Origin: Massospora cicadina
Lineage: Eukaryota; Entomophthoromycota; Entomophthoromycetes; Entomophthorales; Entomophthoraceae
DNA: 64,000 nt
Direction of reading: 5' to 3'
NCBI GenBank assembly: GCA_022478985.1
Contig: JAKSZP010013321.1
Span: 62,001 to 126,000 of the forward strand
Both the position numbers and the translations under genes were made by a program. Shown in pieces: positions 23,131 through 33,730 of the stretch. Position 1 is the stretch's first letter, and each line of letters begins with the position of its first letter. The notes under the pieces were generated by a model. The model made no database searches. It was not told the origin of the DNA and was given only the letters and a program-made list of their open reading frames with translations.

Positions 23131-23925
23131 TTTTTAATTACTAGTGGTACCCAACCCAAAAGGGGGAGCCGCCACGAATCTTTATCTGCAAATGGGCAAA
23201 ACAAAGGGATTATCATTCATTAAAAATTTTTAATATAGCCCCTAGGTTATCAGCCTAGGAAGCCATATCAGATAGCGAGAAGGATTTGGGGAAATTTTGT
23301 CCAGCGCCCGCTTTAGCTGGCAGACCATAGCGGACAGCATTGGGGTGGGAGCATCAGCAACATGGGGCATAAAGGGGTATAGTTGGGGGTTTTCTTTGTT
23401 AATGAGGCTGGCGGTGTCCATCGCCTCAACGTATTGAGCAAGTTGATGCTCAGTAAAATTTATGAGAGTCAGCACACAAGTAAATGACTTGATGCACTGG
23501 CAGGTTTTGGGAAATTGGGGTCAAAAAGAGATGTTTTTGCTGCATAAATGCAAGCATTGATCGCACTGAAAGCAAACTCCTCAATTTTGTACTTTGCATC
23601 TTCCTCAAAATCATGAGGAAAATTGGGGATAGGAATACCCTCAACAAGGGGCTCCATTGCCCCATGGAGTTGCTGGCGGAGGAGTGTGTTGGCTGGGGCA
23701 GCTGCAGCTGAAACTGATTTTTTGTTAATATTTTTAGAAATGGGAAACCCGTTTTTTGGATGAAAATGGCAGAACATGATTTGGGAGGGTCAACGAAGAA
23801 CTCCTCCAAAGCAAAATCAGGTTTCACATGGCACGGCCATCCGTCCTCCTCAATCCATTTAAGAGCCTCAAATGGATTAGATTTGGCCAGCGCTGGGCCA
23901 GCCACAGGAATTGGGGATGTGGCCA
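23131..23925 (-). pseudogene. retrocopy-like insert encoding an unrecognised protein
   Basis: A 795-bp insert absent from the homologous site in Gyp-A3 and flanked by an exact 16-bp duplication. On the minus strand it ends in a short A tract (TTTTT at 23131-23135 on plus), as in LINE-driven retroposition. Minus-strand frames at 23450-23926, 23469-23777 and 23242-23475 join through frameshifts into one protein-like sequence of roughly 200-250 residues. Readable parts include FEALKWIEEDGWPCHVKPDF, FPHDFEEDAKYKIEEF and LYPFMPHVADAPTPML. No ATG is present at the 5' end, so the copy is probably 5'-truncated. I do not recognise the family; it could be a host mRNA copy or another element's ORF. Confidence 0.7.
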
Positions 23926-23941
23926 AAAACGCTGGGGTGTT
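23926..23941. repeat. 16-bp target-site duplication (right) of the retrocopy-like insert
   Basis: Exact match to 23115-23130. Gyp-A1 gag homology to Gyp-A3 resumes immediately after it. Confidence 0.9.
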
Positions 23942-24490
23942 ATCCCAATGATAAAGTATGTAATTTTGGTGTCACTTTAAATTCTTCCAAGGTTTCTCTA
24001 GCCACCTCTCTTGATTCAGCTACTTGTTTCACTTGAGGAGTAATTTTGGGCATCATCTCTGAAATAGTGGTGAGAGCAGGTAGCATGTTATTGGAGTAGT
24101 CATATTTCCAATTAGTTTATGGGGAGTTCTTTCTTTGGTGTCAGTCACCACATATGGCTCACATTCACATTTGTGAGTCTTCAACTCCTCAGCCTGTTTA
24201 ATCAGCCACTTGATATCTGCGCTGAATGCTCTCAAATGAATGTGATCTGCTTTACACTCCGTTTTCAGAAATTAGACTTCTCAAACTAATTCCCCTTCTT
24301 TCTTCTTCAATGACATTACTTTTCCAAGTAACTAATCTTCAAAACTAGTGACAACTTTGACCCCTTCTCCAATCTTGGTAACTCTCTCCTCAAAGGCAGC
24401 AAATTCTCAATGGTCCACTGAATTTAAGGAATTTTGGTTGAAAATCGTTAACTCCGTCCAGAGTTTTTTTATTTTGTCCTTATATGACAT
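23942..24490 (-). pseudogene. Gyp-A1 gag, N-terminal half
   Basis: Starts at the ATG at 24490, about 50 bases inside the 5' LTR, with MSYKDKIKKLWTEL. Gyp-A3 begins MSYKDELKKLW at the same distance. A conserved stretch at 24053-24235 reads LRAFSADIKWLIKQAEELKT, then HKCECEPYVVTD. The Lys/Glu/Leu-rich character suggests helical structure. Several stops occur. Gag would form the particle that encloses element RNA. Confidence 0.7.
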
Positions 24491-24524
24491 TGTGTCCTAG
24501 TATCTTTTACTCAACTACACCCAT

Positions 24525-24539
24525 GTAGTGAGCACCAAT
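24525..24539 (-). other. primer-binding region of Gyp-A1
   Basis: On the minus strand TGGTGCTCACTACA follows two bases inside the 5' LTR end. The same core occurs in Gyp-A3 (about 38968-38982) and, slightly changed, in Gyp-A2 and Gyp-D. Confidence 0.65.
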
Positions 24540-25663
24540 TGCTAAAATTTAAGGGTTTTTTTGACTACTCCCAGATGATAACCCCTAAATTAATTAACTG
24601 CACAGGTTCAGTGTTGTGCAATTCTCTGCATTGTTTGAAAGTAATATATATTCTTTTGACAATAGCATGGAGACTATTATCTGTAGTTGAATAAGCACTT
24701 GTATTGGGTCCAACGATTGACCAGTATTTCTCCTCAATATACTTAAGATGTCTTCAATAGGGATTCGTTCCCTTATACCGTCTAACTTGCTTCATGCTCA
24801 GATCCTCATTTACAGCTTCTCTCTGGTGACACACAGTCAGCAGCAATCCCTAATTCATCTCAGCTTCTCTTCTCTAGATCCACGCTCAGATCCTTATTCT
24901 TTATCCTAAAGAGTCTCCCAATTAAAGCACACAGCAATAATTTCCTTGAGAAAGAATAGAACTCAAAATGGATACTTTTAAAGTATTCAAGAAAGAGTTT
25001 TGTGCATTGTTGTTTTTTATTAAGTGAATTCTTAGGGAAATTTATAGTGGGAATTTGGCGCCCAACCTTTGGTTGGCAGCTCATTGATAAAATGGCAGCC
25101 GTTGCCATTGAACTACCCATCTTCTTCTCTTCAGCGATGGTTTGTTCTTCATCCTGGATAGAATTCAATCATTTGACATCATTGAGATCTAAAACAGAAA
25201 GAGTCATAAAGCGTGTCCCTAACGTTTTCCTCTCAATCCAGCAAACCAACCATATTTGGCAAGCGACCTGCTAGGTAATGGGACTTGTCACCCATTAAGG
25301 CAGGTCAGAATCCAACTGATCAATTCACTAGTTGCAGGTGGAATCACTCGCCTCACAACTTGATCCTTAGATTACCAATTAGTCAGTGATGAAACATGAC
25401 CAATCCCAATCGGTATACCTGATAGTTAATCATTGATCAACTATCAGATGCCACTATTTCATTGGCAACTCTGCCGACGAGATATTAAGCATTCAGATGG
25501 ATAAATCCCAAATGAATCTGACTTGGGAAAATTACCTAAAAACCCCTGAACATTGTTACCCCAAAATCAGGGTCAACTGATTTTAATTCATTTTGCTGTA
25601 GGGAATTATCCCTAGTGACCCCTGTAATCTAGTCAGCTGAGAAATATGAGTAAAATATCAACA
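24540..25663 (-). repeat. 5' LTR of Gyp-A1
   Basis: On plus it runs from TGCTAAAATTT to AAAATATCAACA. It pairs with 6962-8083. The dyad GACCTGC...GGCAGGTC is at about 25264-25307. The flank AATGC (25664-25668) is a near match to AGTGC before the other LTR. Confidence 0.88.
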
Positions 25664-26266
25664 AATGCCCTACCACTATAACAACTCTGACGCACATCTT
25701 GAGATTAATGAATTCCTATCTATTCAATCTACATAGGCCTCATGCTATCTGGACCTTACAGATCACTCTCCTTCAGGGTCTTCTGCCCCTGCCCATGTAG
25801 GTGATCTAATATAATGCCCCTTCTCCACTGGTAACCCAGAGATGCAGTTCAATCCAAGTTTTTTTTTCACAATGACCCCAGAGCTAATATGAATACACAT
25901 TTATAATTTATTCTGCTTACAGGTTTGGTGATTTAATTCACTAAACTGACTACTGAAATGGCCTGGAAACTATTGTGGCCTTAAGTCAATCTATAATTTC
26001 ATAGTTTTGTACCCAAATGACAGTAACTGCAAAAAACATTAAGTTGGCATCCTCCACGCCTCTCCCACCCTTGGGGGTTTCCCCCTAAAGACCGTGGTTG
26101 CTCCATTGTAGCCACTTGGTTTGTCATGAGGCAATTGATACAGTTTTTAACTATTATTTACCTCACAGAAACCCTACAAAGTCCAACTTTTGAAAGATCA
26201 TGACAGCTGTTATTATGGTATTCAAGGCTCTCCTCTGGGGTTTTACACTGAGACTAGAAGCCCAGT
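25664..26266. other. flank between Gyp-A1 and LINE-1, nothing recognised
   Basis: About 600 bases of mixed composition with no readable domain and no homology seen to the other elements. It may be the sequence into which Gyp-A1 integrated, continuous before that event with 6961 and leftward. Confidence 0.5.
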
Positions 26267-26378
26267 CTTCTTCTTCTTATATAACCGAGGTAAGCCAACC
26301 AGGGGACAGACATTACCGAATATATATGAAACTAAGAGAATAACTAAGAAATATAAAAATTGGGCACCCCAGGGTACT

Positions 26379-27055
26379 CAAGTTACCCCTGTTGCCAGCG
26401 GGACTGCCAGGTATGGGGGGAGTTGGTGCAATACTCTGAGGGGGTTTCCCCTGCTATGGAGCAGGTGTGTAGGAAAGGGTCTGTGTGGAGGAACCAGAGT
26501 GGGAACCATGATTCTATGAGCGCTTTTTGTCTTGGTCTCATATATCCATAGAGCCAGGCTTGGAAGTGCTCTAGTAAGTGGACATGGAATCTGTTAATAA
26601 TCCCATGAATGGTTGGGACTGTGCCCTTGAACGCATCTAATGCAATTGTGTGTATTTTTCACATTGTAATGGGTATTATTAGGGAGCGGAGGGTAGATGG
26701 GATTGATGACTTGATCTGGAGCGCGAAGATACTTTTTGATATCAAGAATTTCTGTTCGTTTTGAATCTTAAGCAGGCGTGCGACTTCCTGCCATATAGCT
26801 TTGGTTGGGGGCATGTTTCTAGGCGGTAATGTAGGGATCCCTCCCCTCCACATACTGCGCATGTTTTGTGGAGGGAGTTGGAGCGGTCCGCCGTCCTATA
26901 GGTCCTTCTCAAACAGCGCCAGGCGTTTGCTCTTATCCTTGGCTGTAGGAGTGGGTGGTGTGTCATTTTCCACATTGCTTGCTGTGTGGTTAAATTATAG
27001 GGAATGTCCACCATATCTAGGTATTCTATCCTAGCTATGCTTGGGGTTGTTGCGA
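26379..27055 (-). pseudogene. LINE-1 ORF2, C-terminal part with Cys/His motif
   Basis: At 26742-27014 the minus frame reads an RTYRTADRSNSLHKTCAVCG block followed by GEGSLHYRLETC, a C-X2-C-X6-H-X5-C motif (LINE-3 has H at the next position too). Such motifs lie at the C-terminus of many LINE ORF2 proteins and may bind nucleic acid. A stop lies at about 27078, between this part and the RT region, and further frameshifts occur around 26740-26870. Confidence 0.75.
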
Positions 27056-27080
27056 GAATATCCCTCTGGGGGTGATTTTC

Positions 27081-28640
27081 TTAGTTTCTTAATTTGAATT
27101 TGGGGCTGGGTCGTCCCCTTCCCTGTATAGTGCCCATGTTCTCTATGGTCCATCCCATATGGCGGATAGTTTGGAGGATATATTTGAAATGAGGGGAGGT
27201 TCCATGCAGACCTGTTGCAGTAAGGTGCTTGGCAAGGTATGAAAGTAGTCTGGGTGGACTATGTGGGTTGGTTAATTTGAGCGCCTGTGCAAAGTTAGTC
27301 CTCGCTGCCCTGGACCGGTGTTGTTGTGGGAGGTCTGGGGCAAGGACTTCCTTTATCCAGGTACCCAGGATGCGGTTGGCGTGGCTCTCAAAATCTATTA
27401 GTCCCATGCCTCCACTTGAGCGTGGGCCAAATAGTGTTTCCATCCGTATAGGATGGTGAGAGCTAGGCCACAGCCAGACCTGGATAAGCGCGCGAATTGA
27501 GGTTATAAAGGTAGGTGAGAAGGCTATCGCATGGGCCTGGTACCACAGTATTGGGAGGATGAGCGAGTTAGCAACTGTAACTCGTCCTGTTAGTCCTGGG
27601 GTTCTTCCCTTGAGGGAGGCGACGCGTTTGGATACCCGTTGTAACAGGTTACTTTCCATTGTCTCATTAGCATATCCCCCTGATTCTAGCCAGATTCCAA
27701 GGTGTTGGACAGGAGTGGTGGTGGGAGGTGTTGCAAAGGGTAATATAATTGGGTTTTTTCTTCGAGTTTTGGTGTGAGGTTCTGATGTTGTGGCCCAATT
27801 GTTTGTGTATTTGCTTAAGAGGATAATTTCTGTCTTCCTTTTGTTGAGAGATGCATTGCTCACCTTAGAGTATTCCTCTAGAGTGTGTTTCAGCTGTTGG
27901 GCATCTTCATTGTTTGCTATACCTGCTACGCAGTCATCTGCAAAGGCCAGTATCTTGACTGTTGGTTGTCCTTGTGCAGTTATCCCCATGAGACGTGAGT
28001 CATTTACTCGGAGGAGTGGGTCAAAAGCTGAAGTTTGTATAGCAGTGGGCTGAGGGGATTCCTTGTTTGAGCCCTCTGTGTGGTTTAATCTTGTTTGTTA
28101 GGAATCCAGGGCCGCATACAGCCATGGTTGCAGATTCTGTTAGGAGCATCGCCCATTTTATGAATTTTGGTGGGAGTTTGAAGGCATGTAGACATTCTTT
28201 TAGGTATGGCCAGCTAACACGGTCATACGCCTTTTCCTGATCCAAGAAGACCAGGGCACCAGTTGCTTTGGATTGGCAAATGTTTGCAACAGGGTGTATG
28301 TTGTTCCAGATTGAACGCCCGGGTATAAACCCAAACTGGTTGGGTGATAGGACGTCAGATGCAATTGCGCCTAATCTAGCTGCTAGAATTTTTGTTAATT
28401 TTTGTGTCAGTGTTGGAGAGTGCAATTGGGCGCCAGTTGGCCTGGTCCAACTTGTCACCCTTTTTATACAAGGTTATAACGTAGGATTCATGGCCTCCTG
28501 GTAATAGGCGTGTTTCCAACAAACTCTGGTTCATTGATGCTAATAGGAGGGGGCGATTTGTTGAAAGAAAATTTGTAAAATTCGTAGGGTATCCCATCAG
28601 GCCCTGGGCATTTCCTACGTGGTGCACTGCGATTTGTCTC
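27081..28640 (-). pseudogene. LINE-1 ORF2, reverse transcriptase
   Basis: Two frames (28021-28458 and 27081-27989) hold the RT: SPNQFGFIPGRSIWNNIHPV, LDQEKAYDRVSWPYLKECL, GLKQG, then the catalytic FADD (FADDCVAG, plus-strand complement near 27927-27950), followed by thumb and connection sequence. A frameshift between them falls in the block that should read GDPLSPLLYNF. The part before (28376-28627) has an NWRPIAL-type block in another frame. RT would prime on nicked target DNA. Inactive as it stands. Confidence 0.85.
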
Positions 28641-30150
28641 CCAAAGCTACTCCCGTGTAATAAGGGATAGTATATTGTAATTTAGTGGTGTACTTTGTAT
28701 CTTGGCAGTTTGAATATATTCTTTAATTTTTTGTGGATCTGTTGGCATATCGCGATATAAATTGGTGTAATAGCGGTGTACTTCCGCCCTAACCTCCTCA
28801 GGGTCAGTTGCCACAGTGCTGTTGGTCTTGCGGACCTGTGTGCACGTGGGCTGGTTTCCGTCGGGAGTGGAATTGGAGGAAAAAATATGTTAAACAGGTT
28901 TCTCCTTCCTTTATGAACTTACCTTTGTTCAATACTTTGATTCTGTGTTGGTGTTCAAAGATGAGATTGTTAAGTTGGGCTGATCCTTCTGCCCATTTGC
29001 GTCCTCAATTAGGGCTATAGCCAGATCTCAGAGTATTTATTTCCAGGTGGTCTAGTTCTGCCAAGGTACGCTTGATTGTGGCTGTGTCCGCGGTGTACTT
29101 GCGTGATGCAATATGTCAAGTTTTGTTGATTAAATCTTTTTTGAAATTTTCCCATGTTTCAATGGGATCCAAAGTAAATGGGGCTGTGAATTCTGGGTTT
29201 GTATCCTTGTTTTCAACCCAGTCAGATATCTCGGGCAATTTTATATTTTCTGGGTGAAGCTTTCTCCAAGGCGACACCTGTGTGTGGGATTGCGCGCGCG
29301 CGCGCGCGCGCGCGCGCGCGCGCGCGCGCGCGCGCGCGCGCGCGCGCGCGCGCGCGCGCGCGCGCGCGCGCGCGCGCGCGCGCGCGCGCGCGCGCGCGCG
29401 CGCGCGCGCGCGCGCGCGCGCGCGCGCGCGCGCGCGCGCGCGCGCGCGCGCGGGTTGGCACTAACTGCACCGTAACTAATCAGTAATCAGAAAAATTGAT
29501 CTTTTTTGTTGTAAATTTGGAGATTCTTGAGTGGTGGGATTGTGGGATGAGGATGTGGTCAATATGACTCATTGATATGAGCAGTCCCTCACATATGTTG
29601 GGTCTTGTCATGTGGGGAAGGATTGGTGAATTGGGGGGAAGAGCATCCTGTAAGCCAAGAGATGCCTTCATTGTGCGGAATTCAATGTGTCCAGGTGGGT
29701 ATCCCCTGGGATTAGGCAATCAATCTGTATTGGGGTTATCCCAGCAGTTGAAATCGCCTAACATGATGATATCTGGTGGGAGGGTGAGAGTAGAAATTTT
29801 TTCAAAACTTTTTTTCTTTTAGTTGCAGTGCATGGTGCGTAGATAAATGCTAACAAAATTATTTCATCTTGACATGTGATTGTTGCTACCATGACTCGAC
29901 CATGCAAGTGTGATGATGAATTTGTAATTTTAAAACTTTTGTTGTTCTGGACTATCACCCCACAGTGAGACGACCATACTGATTGTGATGATGCGACCCT
30001 GGTTGACCAGTATTCTTCTTCCCCTTGTAGGCAGTGGGTTTCTTGGATGGCCAAGATGTCTACAAGAGGTTTTCGCAGGAATGCCAGCTTTTTGTCTTAG
30101 GACATATGAGCCCTGGCTCCCGCAATGTTTAATGTCCCTATTGACACTGA
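28640..30150 (-). pseudogene. LINE-1 ORF2, endonuclease and linker
   Basis: At 29758-30054 the minus frame gives the endonuclease start (DILAIQETHC, the conserved Glu), then LLAFIYAP. The GD-N and SDH blocks follow in broken frames (NFSDY near 29485). The linker to RT continues from about 29280 to 28640 but is interrupted by the (GC)80 tract. The ORF2 ATG seen in LINE-2 is replaced here, so the start is lost. Confidence 0.75.
29292..29452. repeat. uninterrupted (GC)80 dinucleotide tract
   Basis: 161 bases of strictly alternating G and C with no interruption, inside the LINE-1 endonuclease-RT linker. It is self-complementary and of the sequence type that can adopt Z-DNA. LINE-3, the closest relative, runs out of the window before this point, so the original length is unknown. 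Confidence 0.95.
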
Positions 30151-30165
30151 GGTGCCCGCGGCGCC

Positions 30166-31589
30166 TCAGGAGCAGTTGGGAGGACCCTCTGGTCCTATCC
30201 CATTGCAGCTCATTTTGGCCATGCTCCGCGTCTGTACTCCAACTCTTTCATTGCCATTGTTGGTTCCCTTGATTTGACCCAATGATTCAAGGGAATTGCG
30301 GTTTTTTGCATTTGCATCAACTTTTCCTGCACAGGTCTCATGTTGATTTGATGCGGGTTGTTGATTAGATTTTATATTTTTGAGGTTCAACTTTGTTGCA
30401 TTGTGCACCGCATTTTCACCCAAATTGCGGTTGCATTGTTCCTCATTATGTGCATGACTGATGACGCTTTGTGGCTCAGTCTGGTTACTGTGAAAATTTT
30501 CAAGCTGGGCATATTGTTCTGATTGGTTGGTTTGGTGAATATCTGAAATATCCTCCTGAATTTTTCCGTGGTCAATGGCAGATTCTGCGTGTGCCGCCGC
30601 TTCAGCCGCTGCTCTCTTGCTGGCTTTTTGTGCTGCTTTACGCTGTTTACTTGTAACTGGGTCCACGATGGAGTATAGTCCATCTTCACCCCAGCGGAAT
30701 GGGTGGTGGCCATCAGTCATTTTGGTGAAGTTTTTATTATCTTCATCCATAGCTTCTTCACAAAAATCATTTTCCATTAAGCCCTCTTTTACAGGGCATG
30801 CATGTTCCTTGTGGCCCAGTGAGCCACAGTGGTTGCAAATGGGTGGTGCGCGTTCCAATGTAACTCAGAATGCAGCTGACTGGCCCTCATATGCAAAGTG
30901 AAATTCTGCTGCGCAGGGAATTCTGGATAAGTCCTCTTCCACTTCTGGGAAGGGGTTGATTATGGCGATAGCTTTACCCGTGCACAGGTCGGGCATTAAG
31001 CGAAATCACTGTAATTCAAGTTGTTGGATTTCTCCATAGGCCACAAGACCTTTGTGGAGCTCCTCCTCGATTACCTTACAAGGAAGGTTGGTGGGGATTG
31101 AGTCAAAGGAGATGAACAAAGTTTTCGCTTTGTTCCATCTGGTGCACGTGGTGCGCACAATTTTTTTGCCCTCAGGGAGGGCAATTTCCACGCAGATTTT
31201 TGCTGCAGATCAGCTTTATCAGCTGTTTCGAAACCAATATCAATCCAGCTGCAGCCCATGTTGTTGGTGGCTACGTACACCGCGTGAGGGAAAAGTGAGG
31301 GCTGTGCCTCACATGTTTTCTCCCACAGGGTCAATGACTCATCCCCAAGGAAGAGTCTGATCCCATGTTCCACCTTTGATAAAGGTTGATTGAATTGAAT
31401 GAACATGTATTGCGCATGCTTTACAGTAAATACCATAAACCCAGATGGTGTCTGAGTTTTCAATTTCTTTACAGATTGGGTTCCTGGTCCCCCTCCAGGG
31501 CGTTTCTTGCCCTTAGTTGCACCGTTAAGCGCACCGCTTGCTGCGACGCTTGCCCATGTTGTATTATTTTTGTTATTAAAGTCGCCCAT
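30166..31589 (-). pseudogene. LINE-1 ORF1 (nucleic-acid-binding protein, degraded)
   Basis: Begins MGDFNNKNNTTWASVAASGA at 31589. The N-terminal half (to 31071) and next segment (31006-31191) overlap through a frameshift. After two stops (near 31010 and 30872) the C-terminal frame at 30166-30858 opens with the knuckle CNHCGSLGHKEHAC (CX2CX4HX4C), then an Ala/Lys-rich helix (KQRKAAQKASKRAAAEAAAH) and a long polar tail. ORF1 proteins coat LINE RNA. Layout matches LINE-2 ORF1. Confidence 0.85.
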
Positions 31590-31668
31590 CTTTCCTGTGT
31601 GTGATTATCCAAATTTGCTGTTTGAATCAAATCGTAGTAACTAAAGTGATTGTTATGAGAAAGAAAAG

Positions 31669-32515
31669 CAATATATGGACACTTCAAGTATTACAAAATT
31701 GCATTTAGTGAGTGTATAGCGGCATTATTTGCTGAATTGAGGTGTGAATAATTTGAGCTGATAGATCAGGAAATGTTTTCTTAATTTTTCTAAGGGAGAT
31801 AGACAGCTTTGCTTCATCTAATCTGACCTTGGTCAACTTGTCCAGATTCTCCATGGCTTGAAACTTGTCCATTAGTTGTTGTGCATATGGTCAAGCAATT
31901 TCCTTGATTATTTTGGGGTCGATCCCTTCACTCTGAATCAGGTTACTACATTGACATCCAAATTGACCACTTGGTATATTAATCCTGCGCGTCATCTTTG
32001 ACGAACAGATCACTATTGTCGATTTTTTCATGCAAGATTTCAGGGGGAATGTGTTTATCCGCAGCTCTAGACTGTTCCCTGTCTAGGCTGTGGGCCCTTT
32101 TCTCAACTCCTGTGTAGGTTTGGCCTCTTTTGCCTGGACCACATTGATCTGTTCCTTTGGCTTCTTGCATTAAACAGCTAAGTGTACTTTTCCTCTACAC
32201 TGAAAACAACGTTTGTCTTTATTATCAATCTTCTTGAACTCCTTGGGCTTATTTCCTGGCACGGTTCAATTATTGGATTCCTTAGTGCTCTCAGGCCCCT
32301 CTTTAGGATTCGAATTTTACATTGGGCTCAGTTTGTTGCTTCTATTAGGGGCATTGAAGATAGCTTCTAATATCTTCAAATGATCCACCATTTGTTAGGT
32401 GGTAATCTCTGTTGCAAACATAGAAAATATTATACAATTTAAATCATGATAGTTCCAAAGGGCTACTTGCAATGTGATCCATTCATTAAAATCATCCTGT
32501 ACTCTTGCTCCAACC
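31669..32515 (-). pseudogene. Gyp-A3 gag, C-terminal half with zinc knuckle
   Basis: Aligns with 21217-22860 of Gyp-A1 without the solo LTR. The knuckle on minus near 32165-32211 reads RCFQCRGKVHLAV, stop, C: a CX2CX4HX4C pattern with a nonsense codon just before the last Cys. The rest has stops in all frames. The LINE-2 duplication starts at 32516. Confidence 0.7.
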
Positions 32516-32531
32516 AAAATCTAAGATTCTT
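32516..32531. repeat. 16-bp target-site duplication (left) of LINE-2
   Basis: AAAATCTAAGATTCTT, matching 38101-38116 (AAAATCTGCGATTCTT) at 14 of 16 bases. The uninterrupted Gyp-A1 site is near 22846-22870. Confidence 0.8.
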
Positions 32532-32537
32532 TTTAAT

Positions 32538-33718
<1,181 letters not shown>

Positions 33719-33730
33719 GGAGAGTAGTAT

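Larger units (their letters stand above)
6962..25663 (-). mobile_element. Gyp-A1: Ty3/Gypsy LTR retrotransposon with nested insertions
   Basis: A minus-strand Gypsy element bounded by two ~1.12 kb LTRs (6962-8083 and 24540-25663), both TG...CA type with one mutated end base. Flanks AGTGC (6957-6961) and AATGC (25664-25668) look like a 5-bp target duplication with one later change. In element orientation the order is LTR, primer site, gag with zinc knuckle, protease, RT, RNase H, integrase, hairpin array, long post-integrase region, polypurine tract, LTR. Removing Gyp-A2, the solo LTR and their duplications leaves about 10.3 kb. All coding domains carry stops and frameshifts, so the copy is dead. 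Confidence 0.85.
26267..31668 (-). mobile_element. LINE-1: non-LTR retrotransposon copy
   Basis: A near full-length minus-strand LINE. It has a short 5' leader (GAGAAAGAAAAG on plus at 31657-31668, also at the LINE-2 5' end), ORF1 with CCHC knuckle, ORF2 with endonuclease, reverse transcriptase and C-terminal Cys/His motif, and a 3' end in (AAG)4 (plus CTT repeats at 26267-26278). It is the same family as LINE-3, distinct from LINE-2. No target duplication was found, and the sequences on its two sides belong to different units. Both ORFs are broken. Confidence 0.85.

Noticed and set aside
29199..29486. Open frames of Ala-Arg repeats on both strands
   Set aside because: They are translations of the (GC)n tract; any alternating GC run is open in all frames.
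30575..30901. Plus-strand frames across LINE ORF1/ORF2 (also 33984-34391, 37112-37693, 62605-63054)
   Set aside because: Shadows of the minus-strand LINE coding sequence, which carries the recognisable motifs.
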